From Candolleomyces eurysporus (Eukaryota > Basidiomycota > Agaricomycetes > Agaricales > Psathyrellaceae), in the NCBI GenBank assembly GCA_027579435.1, contig JANBPK010000943.1, positions 22,862 to 86,861 on the forward strand: 64,000 nt of DNA. The letters are read 5' to 3'. Under the pieces are notes generated by a model. That model was not told the origin of the DNA, made no database searches, and saw only the letters and a list, made by a program, of their open reading frames with translations. Below, in pieces: positions 11,028-23,448 of this stretch. Made by a program: the position numbers and the translations under genes. The number at the start of each line of letters is the position of its first letter. Position 1 is the first letter of the stretch.

Positions 11028-12594
11028 TCAAGAACTGTCCTGCAGGGCCCTCACATAGAGCTCCATTTCCTCAATCAAATTCTGTAAAATACTTGCCTCC
11101 CATCCGCCATACATCATCCCGACGTAGAACATCGTGGTCCCCAGCCATGTTGCTAAAGCACCGACAAACACGAACACAGGAGTAAGAAAGCCCTTCGGGG
11201 ACCACCCCGTTCCGACGAGTAAACCGACAAGGGCAACTACACAGCCAGCGTATATGCGAAGCTCTTGTCGGGAACGTACTCTGGAAAGGCGAAGTCGGGT
11301 TTTGAGGGCATCAAGCATAGCTAGGGCATTCGCTGCGCTGAGATGCGACTTGGCGTTTGTGGTCAGAGCCGTGGAAGGAAGAGTTGGGACGTCTGTGTGA
11401 TCAATCAGTGTAGGATTGGGGGAACCAGGGTCCTGTGGCTCTGAACCCTCAATTTCGAATAGCGCCTCCACCCCGAAATGGTCAGAGTACGAGAAGGACC
11501 GGCCTGGAATGTATTCGGTGAGTACTACCCGAGCATCTTTGTGAATGAGCCGAAGTGGCAGAGGGGATGCCGTAGGGTGCCACGGGTTCCTGAAGAGGAT
11601 GTAGTCGAGGCGTTTGCCCTGTGGAATAGTCGTGCCTCGGGTGCAGAATGAGTTTAGAGAGGAGTCGTAAGTCAAACCGTACGTAGACAGTGCATCTTCT
11701 GGGCTCATGGACTTTCTGGATTCCTCCGCGCTGGGAGCGTGAAGAGAACCCCATGTATCGATGAGACCGGCGTGGTCGCGGACTACGGTCATGGGCAATG
11801 TATAGGGCTCACTATTGAAATCTCCGGCCTGTATGAGCAGACATGTGAGTGTAAATATTGTGTTTTCATTAGCCATCGAAAACGAACCGCGATGACGTGA
11901 CGCCCACTTTCTGCAGATTGCTTGACGAGTTTCGCGAACTCCCAGGCATTGACAAGTCGGTGACTACGCTGGTGTTCTGGTCCGTCATCACCACCTTCAG
12001 AGAAGAACTACGTACACAGACATCAGAATACGATCAGGTGCTCAAGAAAGATACTGGACGTACATGAGTGTTGAAGATTTCGAGCTCTCCTAGCGTCGGA
12101 TGTGTAATGAGCACAACTGCAGCACCTTTGCCGGCAAACCAGTCTGCCCCCTTCAGATCAAGAGGTGAACCATTCAGGGAGTAAGCTTGAATGGTAGCCG
12201 AGATGATAGAAAATCGAGAGAATATGGCCAGACCTCTCCCAACAGCACCACTTCGAATATGTGAGGATCAAAATTAGCGCCTGAACAATGAAGTCGCTGG
12301 AAGGCACACACCCATGGAATTGCTTGGAAAAGGGAAGGTTAGTCAGCACAGAGTCTCTTATGACCTCAAAATCCCTCTCCACAAATAGCTCTTGCAGACA
12401 GACGATATCATAGGGCGAGGTAGACAGAAAGCTGGCTATTGCGTTGATTCGTTCTACTCTCTGCTGTGTGATGTACTTCAAACCCCTGGTGGTGTCGTTA
12501 GAGCCTGTCGTTAGTTTTATGGGTATATAACTCGCCAACAGTTGAGTGTAAATACTCGAATGTGTCGAATGTGTTTGGAACTAGAACTAGACAT
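11028..12594 (-). CDS. ISC1: Inositol phosphosphingolipid phospholipase C (neutral sphingomyelinase type)
   Basis: Five exons (12594-12536, 12485-12312, 12250-12064, 12007-11888, 11828-11028) give exactly 446 residues. It hydrolyses the head group of complex sphingolipids to release ceramide, and in fungi acts at ER/mitochondrial membranes. The endonuclease/exonuclease/phosphatase fold is visible: IRVFTLNCW at the N-terminus, Mg-binding Glu in IVCLQELF, FSRFSII, the central FNTH motif, GDFNSEPYTLP, and the terminal SYSDHFGVEA with catalytic Asp-His. After residue about 370 come two membrane helices (AGCVVALVGLLVGTGW and TPVFVFVGALATWLG), as in yeast Isc1. The first intron has a GC donor (TG|GCGAGT) instead of GT, needed to keep frame into WGLKYITQQR. 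The start codon at 12594 lies just upstream of the conserved strand. Confidence 0.9.
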
Positions 12595-12863
12595 TAGACA
12601 TTGGGCCAGAGGTTGACCCAGGATGACGTTCGCAGCAACCTGCAGACAACAGGGCGTGTCTTGTTGTGTTAGTGTTGACAGCCCCATTTGGCAGGTGACT
12701 CCTAAATCGTTACGGCGATTCATTCGAACAATCCACCGGGTCATTTATGAATGCAGGAAAGTCGTGTCCTTAGTGCCAAATCAAAGTACAATTCACCTCG
12801 AGGGTTGGTGTTTAGAGACTGCTTAGGAGAGTCGGAAGCTCGGGCAAAGGTAGTATCGTTATA
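12595..12863. promoter_or_regulatory. Upstream region of the ISC1-type gene
   Basis: This is the probable promoter of the phospholipase gene on the minus strand. No clear TATA box or repeat is seen, and short open stretches on both strands look random. Confidence 0.3.
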
Positions 12864-13016
12864 TTATATATAGCCTTCGGGTATGTACTGCGCGATAGCC
12901 GGCTGTCCACCCGGCCGAAACTGGCGCATGAATGGTCCTCCTACCTTCATCTTCATGCCTCTTGGGCCTTGGCCCTGGCTCAGTAAAACCGCGTTGATAT
13001 CCTCGTCCGAAGGCAT
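12864..13016 (-). CDS. Small 50-residue ORF, unknown
   Basis: An uninterrupted 51-codon frame runs from ATG at 13016 to TAA at 12866-12864. It starts MPSDEDINAVLLSQGQGPRG, continues with a Gly/Met/Arg/Pro-rich middle and ends QYIPEGYI. Its composition (acidic start, basic middle, few rare residues) looks like protein rather than random sequence, but I do not recognise it. It may be one exon of a longer spliced gene, because a GTAGGA sequence after MKMK could act as a donor. No neighbour gives a functional clue. Confidence 0.3.
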   Translation of the reverse strand: MPSDEDINAVLLSQGQGPRGMKMKVGGPFMRQFRPGGQPAIAQYIPEGYI

Positions 13017-13498
13017 GGTTTACAAAGCGGAGAAAATATCTACGCAATTTGCATAAAATTGAGCAAGATAAGGCTGCTGGCTATAACGTGGCGAGTACTT
13101 GCACACTTCTTACCACTTATCTCGACTTCGCACTGTCCCTTAGAGCTCGAATTGCGCAGAGATGAGATGAATCGCTATTTATCTGGATGCATTTTGGTCG
13201 ATAGAGTGAATTGCCCCAACATACCGAGACCAATGCGATTCGGCCAACTGTCATTTCGGAAGTATTGTACAGCGTCCACGTTCCTCAAGCGTTTCTTGAA
13301 GAAAGAACCACCTTTTAGGATGGACGTGGCATAGCGGCTTGACACACTTGACAGGATATTCACTCACGGCTTGCCAGTCCGACCTCAAGTTCAATATATT
13401 CTAGAGACACCTCTACGATACCGCCCTCGTCCCCTGGCATGCGGGCTAGGGCTTGTGTTAATCTTCAAGCGTCATTGATGACGGATCTAGAGGACGGA
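13017..13498. other. Intergenic, nothing supported
   Basis: About 480 bp upstream of the P450 relic. Short open stretches on both strands carry no recognisable motif. Confidence 0.4.
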
Positions 13499-13925
13499 AT
13501 TCTCGTCAACCGCCTCGCCCACATGGTCCCAAAGGGTTACCATTCCTCGATAGCCTGGCTGAGCTGAAGCAGGATCAGCCATGGGGGGTGTATGACAAGC
13601 TTTGCGCGGAATACGGTGCGTCACAGACTCTTGCTCGTACCCTTGTGTAAGTGCTCACGGTTCTCAGGTGACATTGTATAGTTGGAAGCATTTGGGCAAG
13701 GGATCCTCGTCGTTGGTTCCCTCGAACGCGCTTTAGATTTACTAGACAAGAAATCGCTGAAATATTCAGAGAGGCTATCCATTCCCTTGATTGAATTGTG
13801 AGTAGCATTTAGTTGTCTATCTTTATGAGCTCAACAATGCACTAGGATGGATATGAGCTGGAATGTCGGGACTATGCGTTATGGGAATGCGTGGAGAGAG
13901 CATTGTCGCATGGTTTCGATTCGAG
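13499..13925 (+). pseudogene. N-terminal relic of a cytochrome P450 gene
   Basis: Three adjacent spliced segments reproduce the N-terminal third of a fungal class II P450. The first contains the proline hinge and its sequel (PPRPHGPKGLPFLDSLAEL, then WGVYDKLCAEYG). After an intron with GTGCGT donor and CTCAG acceptor, the second gives LEAFGQGILVVGSLERALDL and LLDKKSLKYSERLSIP. After a GTGAGT...ACTAG intron, the third gives MDMSWNVGTMRYGNAWREHC, the usual B-B'/C-helix segment. An in-frame TAG at 13679-13681 sits where a Tyr codon is expected (DIV-stop-LEAF). Coding similarity stops near 13925, and no heme-binding Cys region follows. So this is a truncated, broken gene. The frame is visible only when spliced, and the longest open piece is short. 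Confidence 0.75.
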
Positions 13926-14216
13926 CAGTTGCATTGGTTTGTTAACTTTTTGCTCTCGAATGCATGCATATCTAGGGTAATCGAGAATTGGTGGTATTGG
14001 CATATCATAGCAGCTTGTTGTAGTTTTCGCAAGTCTACTAGACTGTCCTATGCTTATACCCTTGGGTCCTTAATCCGTAATAGGATAATTGATGTAATGA
14101 CAAAACAACGGAGGATAGCGGGGCAGAAGGGGGCAGATTCAAGTTGGTGCTCAGTAATGTTCGGAATCGCGTCGAGAGGCTATGGCCGATCTTAGTTCCC
14201 CACACCTTGGTACAAA
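13926..14216. other. Intergenic, nothing supported
   Basis: Downstream of the P450 relic and of the stop of the NACHT gene. It probably contains the NACHT 3' UTR on the minus strand. Confidence 0.35.
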
Positions 14217-16433
14217 CTAAAAATAGATCAAGTCCTCGTCCTCATCCTCGTCCAGCTCATCCTCCCCCTCCTCCCCTTCCCCCTCCTTCTCCGTGAAGCC
14301 ATATTTCTTATATCTTCCCTTCCACTTGTCAAAATACGATTTCACAATATCTGCTACCTTGCACTTGTAGGGATCATCCTAGAGAGGAAACAGAAATTAG
14401 TTCAATATCCTGATGAAAAGAGATGTTCATACATTGAGGTGTTGGATAGCATCAAATGTAAAGCTCGCCAAGCCGTACCAGCAAACGAGATCAAACCGAC
14501 CTCTCTCAATGTGCGATGAGAGTCTTTCATCAATTCTTCTCCATCCGTTATTGTGGGTGAAATCAATCAATCGAAGATCATCGACACATGTAGTTTGGTT
14601 TTCAGAGTAGCGATGCAGTGCATCAACAATCCAATAAAAGCTCCCTGATAAAAAGGTATGTCAGTGACCTGGTTAGGATGGATGACGCTGACTCACAGTC
14701 CTCCAGGAAATCTTCCTGTTGAAGTAACTTCTGGAGACAGGACTCTACCACGTGCTGGCGAACCCGTTGTTCCGAAACAAATAAGTGCTGAGCGCGAAAC
14801 TTGCTATCCAGAAGCTCGGAGAACGACCGGTGGTAGAATTGCATCTCCTCCCACACCTTAGTAAAAGCTGGGTTTTGACGAAATAAGACAAGTGAGTGCA
14901 GGTCGGAAAAAAGGACTTGATGGCCTCCGTCTTCAAGGCCGATAATTTCATCAAAATTGCGAATGCTATCTCGGGCCCTCCCGATGCGAGAATCAGAATT
15001 GATCTGGTGTGCCCGGACAAGCAGAAGAAAATCTCGTCTTCGGTTGCTGTCAACTCCTTCGTACAACTCCTTCGCAGTGGAAAGAATAATTCTGTAAAGG
15101 ACATCGAGCCGTTCCAATGGCTGCGTTTGTTGACCATCATGGGGGGTCCATTCGATGATCGTCCTGAGTCTGTCCACCGGGGAGCCACGGCGCTCTGATA
15201 CGTATTTGACCGCCGTTGCAGCATAGATAAACTGTCCTGAAGATGCCACCACGAGCTTCTCGATGTCTTCCTCCGCGGGCCATAGATGAGACTGCGCCCG
15301 ATGGTCGCGGCTTCGACTGCCGATATCTTGAAGTCTTCTCCACAAGAAGCGACGAATATCATCCGTCGCATCGTACTTATCGCTGAGCTTGACGTGGTAT
15401 GCGAGTTGGTAGAGGTACCCTTCCGGGTGGCTGTCCAGTGCGCTGCGGATGGCCCATTCTGGCCTGCTGGCGATGAATATGCGGAATGGGAGATCGTTAT
15501 CAAGGAGACAATGCTTGATCGTGGATAGAAGTTCCGCTTGGTTTTCTTCCCCGGAACACTCGTCGAGACCGTCGATCAGGATGGCATGGGGAAAGGTGTT
15601 GCGGTTCAATTTCCCGCTAGCGCACAGGCGTTTGAAAGGGGTAACTATGAGCATGTCCATCTGAATTTTGATATTTTTCTTGAAGATGAGGGGGTTGTCT
15701 TCGATGACCTTTCCAATGGCATCACGGAGGGCAGGATTGTGTAGGCCTAACTGGCAAGCGATAGTCGGTATGACGTAAGTTAAGCTGTTTCGAGTGGGGT
15801 CTCCCGCAGAGAAGAAGAATGTCGAGCCAAGTATATTGGAAACTGAGCAACGTTCAGCTATCGTTTGCTGTAGCGCTGACTTGCCCGATCCTGCTGCGCC
15901 GGTCATACAGAGCAAACGTCGGGGGGTTTCACGATCTTGGATCCAATCCATGAGTTCCTTGGTAACCTCGACGCGAGTGTCTTCATCGCATTTCGGTGGA
16001 TCGAACCGAGCGCTCGAATCGTGAAGAGCGTTGGAGGCTATATTTTTTAATAACATCTTCCAGCCTGTCAGGGCGAAGTCAGCAGCGCTCAGAGAGAATT
16101 CTGCAAACATTTTTATATACCTCCTTTCCAGCTATCCTCGAATGAATGGACATTGACGTTGTCGATCTTGAAGTTCTGCGCATTCGAAAACAATGACATG
16201 GGTGGGTTATGCTCCGTGAATGATGGGTGTCTGTGACTCATTGCACCTGACATTGATGGATCCCCAGTTGAATAGGACGACAGCGGATGCCCAGGTGCTT
16301 TGACCAGGATTGCAGCCCCCGCTGTAGAGCCCTCACGCTCTGGCCGCCCACCTCTGCGACGCCTGGAGGAGAGCAGGGAGCCAAAACCGTCAACGATAGA
16401 CTTGATACTTCTTTCCTTGGGCTTCGAAGGCAT
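14217..16433 (-). CDS. NACHT-domain STAND NTPase with acidic C-terminal tail
   Basis: Exons 16433-16121, 16064-14697, 14644-14433 and 14378-14217 give 684 residues with every junction in phase. The N-terminal 100 residues are basic and Ser-rich and carry the NFKIDNVNVHSFEDSW segment common in basidiomycete NLR-like proteins. The NACHT domain follows: Walker A GAAGSGKSAL, Walker B HAILIDGLDECSG, sensor-like RIFIASRPEWAI, and the winged-helix region. The downstream part holds FYHRSFSELLD and WSFYWIVDALHRYSENQ. The protein ends in a run rich in Glu and Asp (EEGEDELDEDEDEDL) and has no ankyrin, WD40 or TPR repeats. Such proteins are candidate fungal incompatibility/immune switches; the trigger and effector are unknown. 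It lies on the same strand as the CHAT gene 5 kb away. Confidence 0.88.
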
Positions 16434-17291
16434 ACGGGCGACCACAGCAATGAAGCCTAGATGAGAGTTGGAGAAAAGAGAACAGCAAGCGACACGAGGC
16501 AGAACATTCCTGCACTCGGACTGTCATCAATTCTGATGGCGCTTGATCAGGGCGCGAGGATTGCAGTCCCAGAGCTGGGAAGCTCGCCATCACTCGGCAG
16601 GACACGGCAACTCACGCCGAACACCAGCGTCCGGCACAGCAGTGGGCTTCACCGACTCTCGCTGTGCAACAGTGTGCAACTTTAACACCGTGAGCCGGCA
16701 TGATACGCCATGGAGCGAGGAATTGCTTCTTGTGGTGCACTTGTCTCTAGCGAATCTGATTGAGTTGAAACAGAACAAAGAATTTGGCTGTCAAGTAGTA
16801 AGTGGGATCCATGTTGCTCCACGAACGTTCGATGCAATCCTGATCCTTTCTACTTACAAGGGCTGTACATATGGTAATATACTACTGAAATTGAAAAAAA
16901 GTTCATTGACCTGACCTGGGACTGGTAGTCGAGCATGGTGGCTAGATTGCCTTAAGCCACTGACGCTCCGGTATTCCTCGCTTGGAAAGTCAATGGGTCC
17001 GAGATGTGGATTGTGGGAGCTCTAAATGGCTCAGGAGTGGCCTACTGATACTTGCTGCGCATCCAATAATAGGACGCGCAGTAAGCAACTATAAGAATAG
17101 ACCCCAGACCGAGGTGTCGTTTCCGTCACTATAATTGGGCTCGGGTATCAAGGACTTGCACAGTCCTTCACGCTTTGCAGCCAGTGAATAAGATCACGAT
17201 ACGATAAGAGGTGCGTGTGCATAGCCTATTGAGCTTGGTGGTATGCAAGCTTTCTCACTATCTCATTCAACCCAAGCAGCGCTTGAAGTCG
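16434..17291. other. Divergent intergenic region between NACHT and F-box genes
   Basis: About 860 bp between two genes transcribed away from each other, so it should hold both promoters. A pyrimidine-rich stretch and several A/T-rich patches are present, but no defined element can be named. Open stretches here (for example 16543-16914) look random. Confidence 0.35.
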
Positions 17292-19574
17292 ATGAACCAC
17301 ACCCTTCGTCAACTCGGTACCTTGCCTGCACCAAACGCCATTGATCGACTTCTCGAGAGCGATGAACCTCTTTCTGACGAGGAGAGAGTGAGAATCCTCT
17401 CGAGGCTTCAAGATCTTGAACCTGAGCTGGAATGCCTATCGGGAAAGTACGGCACGGATTCAATGACTCCAGGTCGACAACACTTACCAGTCAACACTTT
17501 CTGTACTCTTCTCCATTAGATGCATCCCCATCGAAATTTGGCAGCAGGTATTCGAGTTTATGGTCTTCGACCCAACGATGAAAGACTGCGATCCCTTGCG
17601 GACACTGAGCAGGGTCTCGCGTCGCTGGAATGCGGCAGCCTCAACGCACCAAATCCTTTGGTCGATCCTACCTCCGGTTCCTCTTCTCAGTATGGCCAAC
17701 CCCATCACACCGAAGCAACATAGCGCAGTCCGCAGTCGTCTGAAGCTCTTCCTCTCGAGATCTGGATCCAAAAAAATCGACTTTCAACTTTCCTATTCCT
17801 CCTCGGAAGATGTGTGGAGGACAAATAAGACCATAGTACTCGACATCCTCAATACTTTCGTTGAGGTTTCCCATCGATGGAAGGAGGCCGTTTTACACAT
17901 CCCGGCCGACGTCGTCGAGCAGGCTTTGGGTCCATTACGAACTCATGGCAGGCTTCCTCACTTGGAGAAGCTTCGGCTTGAGCTGAATGTATGGGGCTTG
18001 AATCGGGCAGGGCTCCGACAATACGCGAAGCTGGTCAGGGTGGACCATTTCAACAATGCACCAAACCTTCGACATGTCACTATGAACACGTCTGTCATCA
18101 GCGTCCCAGCCTTCCCGGCCCGGATCCTTGACGACAATAACACAATATTCGATTTACATCTCCCATGGTCACAAATAGAAACTTACCAGAGCAGGATCGC
18201 AACCAGCGNGGAGGGAAGAAAGCTGCTTTCGGCTCATCCCTGACACTGGCGGTGGGCCACACGAGAGGCTGCGCGAGGTGGTCTACCATGTGCGAAGCGG
18301 TTCACATCCCATTTGCAATAAAGTATCTCCAATCATCCTCTCAAACCTCGTCAGGTTGTGTTTGCGGACAGGAAACATATTTCCAGGCGACATTCTCTTT
18401 TGGCACTTGAGCAGTAGGTTGATCTTACCATCGCTATCAGAGTTGGAGGTACGCGACGGAAATTTTATCCAAGGCCCAGATTACAATATGCACTGGGCGA
18501 CGATGTACCATTCGCTTATAACGCTCATACGTCACTCGGGGTGTTCAAACTCTCTACTACGCCTCAGGCTTGAAGAAAAGGATGGACCGCGGTCAGCCGA
18601 CCAACTAACGGAGCTATTCTTGCTCTGTCCCAATCTCGAGTACTTGGATATCCGAGTATTGCAGGATCAAGAATTGCAGATTCTACGCCTTGATACCAAC
18701 CTTCCGGAGCTACTTCCGAACCTCAAAGTCCTCTCCCTTCGCTGGCCTTCTGAGCACACCTACCACGGCTCTCGGACCGGTGTCGTCAGAGGAAGGGAGC
18801 CGCCCATCGTGAGGCCGTCTACCCTTTGGGATGTGGTGCAGTCCAGGATCTCAACCCCAGCACAGCAGAGGTCGCCATTGGAGGAAGTCCGACTTCTCGC
18901 TTCGTCCTCCTCCGAGGAAGAATATGAAGTCCTGAGCGCACAGATGAACCTCCTCATTGGTGATAGCGCTTGGCCGTTTCCAGCTGGTAGTTGGGCGAGT
19001 AGCACGTTCGATTACGAGGAATTATCGCAGCTGCGTACCGCCCTGCAGAAGAAATTCAAACCAATCGGCGGGATATATCCAACAGGCGCCCATGTAAATT
19101 TAATGTTGCATTGGGAGATGGATGGGGTCATGCGCAAGCTGGAAGAGCTTAACCTTGGGGAAAGCAGGGGGGTGATTCTTGCGGTGAGTCTCCTCTGACT
19201 ATTCGGTTGGTTTTAAGGTTGGACTGACCTGGGCCTGTGACTTTCCTATCCAGAGGATTGGTATTCTCTACCATCTCGCGGAAATTGCGCACACAGAAGA
19301 AGGCTTGATTCCAGGTGATTGGATGTATAATTTGCGGTCAAGGGCGGCCCACCTGCTTGCAAAATGGAAACCGATCATCTTGCCTCAGTTCCAAGCATTG
19401 TCGCTCAGGTGGTGCTACGTTCCGCTGGGGTCCGCTCGGCTTCGATGTCAACCTCTGCTGAATCATAATAGTGAGTACTACTTTCGGTTGAAAGACGGGC
19501 TTTTGAGACTCATCTCAGGTAACGCAGCCGAAGATTTAGCGTGGAAGGATGCAATTGGAGTCGCTATTAATTAA
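17292..19574 (+). CDS. F-box protein with leucine-rich region
   Basis: Exons 17292-17446, 17520-19183, 19254-19470 and 19519-19574 give 696 residues once the n at 18209 is ignored. The N-terminus (LPAPNAIDRLLESDEPLS and RILSRLQDLEPELECL) is the coiled lead-in usual in Agaricomycete F-box proteins. The F-box follows directly: CIPIEIWQQVFEFMVFD, then LRTLSRVSRRWNAAAS. The rest is leucine-rich and repeats 'cluster of L-x-x-L' strands (LPHLEKLRLELNVWG, LCPNLEYLDIRVLQDQEL, LPNLKVLSLRWPSE). Such proteins recruit substrates to SCF ubiquitin ligases; the substrate is unknown. At 18209, deleting the n joins RIATS to GREESCFRLIPDTGG in one frame. The start at 17292 is chosen as the first ATG in the exon. 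Confidence 0.82.
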
Positions 19575-20077
19575 GCATCGCGACTCGGAGAACAGGTTCT
19601 TGTAAATTGTAAGCCTCCAACGCTGGAACAACAGCGATACGGAGCATGCTGTCACTTGTCTCTTATTGTATTCAAGGATCTCTTCCTGTAATTAATTAAT
19701 TCTGTCCTCACCTTCCTGGATTCGGTGGTTCCGCTTGTCTTTCAACCGAAAGTTTTATGTTCTAGCCTGAAGTCGGTGCTGAATACATTGTTTTCTACCC
19801 TTGAATACGACAAAGAGACACGTTGCTTCGTCACTTTAAGCGCCTGCTGTCGACCGCGTCACGGTCGTGGACAGCCATCAACGCTCCGAGCCCGTTTTAT
19901 ATTCTTCCATCACCATCACCTTCCCCCACACCTCGTGCCTTGGTCCTGAGGAACAGCCTCCGGGACCGTCTCACGGCGTCGGGCGATGTTCAAAAAGTTC
20001 GACGGCCAAAATGTATTCTCAATATAAACTTGATCTCCTTTCTTTCTGCTGAACCGAAAGACGGTTGTCTGCTACAC
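19575..20077. promoter_or_regulatory. Promoter region of the proline-rich membrane protein gene
   Basis: About 500 bp without a supported gene. It contains TAATTAATTAATT near 19690 and long pyrimidine stretches (near 19900-19930). The reading frame of the next gene stays open upstream to 19823, so an earlier start is possible, but that stretch lacks the gene's composition. Confidence 0.35.
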
Positions 20078-22882
20078 ATGTCGTCCCCCACTGGGAAGGA
20101 GTCAGCCTCGCCTTCGCCCCCTCCGACGACGACGGCGACGGCCACCTCAAGCGCAAGTGAGGCCCGGAGGAGATCCCATAGCCCTTCAAAGTTGGGAGCA
20201 AAGCTACCGGTGATCGAGAGGGAAAGCAATGAAGACCTTGGTCGGGATGCAAGGGAATCTGCCACGAGGCAAAGAGGCAGCTTGGACAACCCCTCTGCGC
20301 CATCGGGTGAAGTAGGAGCGTTGAACGTGCAGCAACCGAGGCCGTCGCCCCCTCTCCCAGCACATCCGGAGTCAATATCAGAGCCGCAACCGCAACCACA
20401 ACCGGAGGGAGCTCGACCACCCCCGGAACCAACACCCCAGCTCCCAGAGCACCTCCCAGCCTTTAGGATCCTAAACCACCCTGATTTCCATGACCCCAAT
20501 CACCCACANGGGCCGAGGCCAATGCCTGATGTCCCAGCGTTCAGGGTGGTCGGACACCCCAACTTCCCGGACGAGGATTCACCTGTTATGACGCCTACGA
20601 CGCCACAGATGCAGATGCCAGAGGCCCTGCCCTCCCCTTCTCACCAGGCGTCAGCGGCGTCTAGTGCCGTTCCATATTTACCCATCCCCCGGCCTACCTT
20701 CCCCGGGAGAAGGTTCGGTGACTCTGACGACGCGTGGAGGCTAAGCAACCTCACGTCGACAAGTGGGGGTTCGGGTCCCATGGACGAGGAGGAGATGGAG
20801 AGGATGTGGAAGGAGAGTGAGGATCTGTACAGGCTGATTCAGGGTCAGCTGGGTGAAGACCACGGAAGCAGCAGTAATTCCACTGCTGATGAGAGGAGCA
20901 CTAGTGGTGAAGCACCTGCGATGCCCGTGCCCATCACTTCCCCGACCCCACCTCCGTTCCCCACGCAGGCACCACCACCCTCGTTTCCGAGGCACACGAG
21001 CTCGCATAGGATGCCGGGAGGGTATCACTCGCATACGCCGACTACGTTAGGAGAGAAACCGAGCACTGAAACGTTCTTCACTGCCAGTGTACGCTCGGAT
21101 TCGCGGGCTGAGAGTGATTCTCGACGGGTCTCACAATTAGTGGAATTGGGCACACATCCTGAGGAAGGGAGTGGGGATGCTTTTCAGAGCCCTTGGGAAG
21201 GAGACGAAGAAGACGTTGACGCTACGATCAAGTTTCCTTCTGGTTCCATAGTGATGCCTCAGGCGTCGACGTCTGGGTCGAGAATGCCCCAACCTGCGAT
21301 ACCAATACCCCAACCATCTCCTTCCCCACCCTCACTCCCCGAACCGACGCCTGCACCACCTCAGGCAGTACCGCCTCCCCCGTCGATACCTGAGCCCGCC
21401 CTCTCAATGCCTCAACCTTCGAGTCAAGCTCAAGCTAAACCTTCGATACCGAAGCCTCAAAGCTCCGTTGTCAGTCATACTATTCCTATCCCTCCTGCAC
21501 CGTCTTCACCTCCTCCTTCACCTCCTTCTGGGGGTGTTAAACCCCCTACTCAGTCTAGTCAACATACGACAGGCAGCGGAACGCAGAAACCACCGGTCCT
21601 GCCGTCGTTATCAATACCGAACAAACCGACAGGAAGTACTACGACAAGTGGGGGACCGAAACCCCCTACTATTGGGCAACAGCAACAGCAAACACCAGCG
21701 AAGCCACCTTTATCTATAAACACGACCACATTGACACCGTCCAACAATGGGAGGCCGCCTGCACACGCACCTGCACCTGCGAAGCCTCCTCCGAGTCAAG
21801 TAGCCGGACAGTCTACGAGTACTAAACCTCCGCCTGCTGCTCCGTCGCCTGCGCCTCAGGTCCACGCTTCCAAACCTGATAGCAAACCTACCTCCAACGA
21901 AACCCTTAAACCCAGCACCGTCAAGCCCCCTGCTGCTCCGTCGCCTGCACCCCAAGGTTCGAATGCGGGTTCGTCTTCGACAAAGCCTAGCAACAGCAAG
22001 CCTTCTGGCTCTACGTCCAACGAACCTCACAAGCCCGATACCACTCATAGCAACGGTGGTGGTGGCAGCAAAGACGACGGGGCTGCCAACGGGAACGGGG
22101 ACAACGGCAACACGCGCTACGTCAACATGCTCCTCGCCCTTGACGACATCCCGCCCTACTGGAACCTGCTCGCATCGTTCTTTACGTGGATTTTGTTAGC
22201 TGGGTTCCTGCTGTTCCCGGGTACGTTCACGAGTTGGCGGGAAGAGCAGGCGCAGGCGACAGGTGCTCCTGGGGTTACCGATGATGTGAAGAGGGCGGTG
22301 TTGGGTGTTGTTGAGCACGTTCCTTTGTCAGTCTTTTTTGCTCTTTATTCGCTCATTTTTCTGTTTCTTGAGATGCTAATTTTGGTGGCCTTGCAGGTTC
22401 GTCATCGCGTTCCTCTGCTCTGGTCTTGGTGCAGTCGGGATGATGGGGCTGTCGTACCGCTGGGCAGCGAATTACATCTGGATCCTCAACAAGGTCTTCG
22501 TCCCTGGCTTCCTCAACTCCCTCGCGGGCTTACTCTCGACGCTTGCGAATATCTACGGAGCGCAGGGTGGGCAGCTGAGTACGACTGCTTTGGTGACGTT
22601 GATCGTTACCGCGAGCTGTACTGGTGAGTCGTCTACTTTGTTTCCACTTGGCTTGACTCGTTTTGCTCATACAATTCTGTACACACAGGCGTCCTCGCGA
22701 TATTGACATTGGTCTATCAATTCTGGTTCCTGAGACGAGTGCAAGCGGAGCACAAGAGAGAAGCCGGCGTGTGGGACGCTGGGAAGAGGGGTGAGGGCGT
22801 GAAGAGGTTTTTGGGTGCGAGTAAGGGGGATATGGTCAGGGAGGGCAAGGGGAAGAAGTCTGGGAAGAAGGGAAATGCGTGA
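20078..22882 (+). CDS. Large proline-rich protein with C-terminal membrane helices, unknown function
   Basis: Exons 20078-22326, 22397-22623 and 22689-22882 give 889 residues in frame. The first 680 residues are low-complexity and rich in Pro, Ser, Gln and Thr (for example SPSPPPTTTATATSSASE), with two short related motifs PAFRILNHPDFHD and PAFRVVGHPNFPDE. The C-terminal 200 residues contain membrane helices: PPYWNLLASFFTWILLAGFL, FVIAFLCSGLGAVGMMGLSY, a helix in LSTTALVTLIVTAS and VLAILTLVYQFWFL, followed by a basic Lys-rich tail (GKGKKSGKKGNA). Introns have GTCAGT and GTGAGT donors. The family is widespread in Agaricomycetes as an uncharacterised membrane protein. Unlike other coding sites, the n at 20509 appears to stand for a real base, because the same frame is protein-like on both sides. 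Confidence 0.75.
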
Positions 22883-23448
22883 TGCTCCGCTTTCGTAATG
22901 ACGACGTTATGATCTGATGATAAGATGAGACAAGAGACTCGGTCGGTGGAAGGGCGTGGCCGCGATGAGCATTGGGTCGAGGGTAATATCGATGATAGGA
23001 GGATAGGAGGAGGAAAGAGGGGGTATGAGGGTTTGCGATACACTTTCCCCCTTGGTTGAGGTAGGATCGTTTGCCGCAGTCGCTGTGTGCTCCTTGGGAT
23101 CTTGAAATTACATGTATACGTTTGACTGATGTCTCGATTAATACCCTATTGTTTATACCCTTTATTAACTTAGCATACGCTACGATGATGACACGGGATT
23201 ACGCTTGTGCTGTTTGCTTGTGTTCCTTCGATTGGACTACCACTGCAACACTAAGATGCTCAGAAAATGAATGAACATCAGTTTAATTTCCGTCGATCGT
23301 GTAGTCTGCAGCCTTGAATGATGATAGCACAAGTGCATCCTGGGGAACACCCCGCAAGAGAGATCCGGAAATGGTACTCGCAAGAAAGGGTGTAGAGGAG
23401 ATTGCGTGCTACAGTGGCGAGTGTCAAACGGTGCCGCTGTATGTTACA
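22883..23448. other. Intergenic, probable 3' UTR
   Basis: The 3' flank of the proline-rich protein gene. No gene or structured repeat is recognised before the direct repeats that begin at 23449. Confidence 0.35.

Noticed and set aside
19823..20077. Earlier start of the proline-rich membrane protein
   Set aside because: The frame is open but the residues there do not resemble the Pro/Ser-rich protein and read like promoter DNA; ATG 20078 is preferred.
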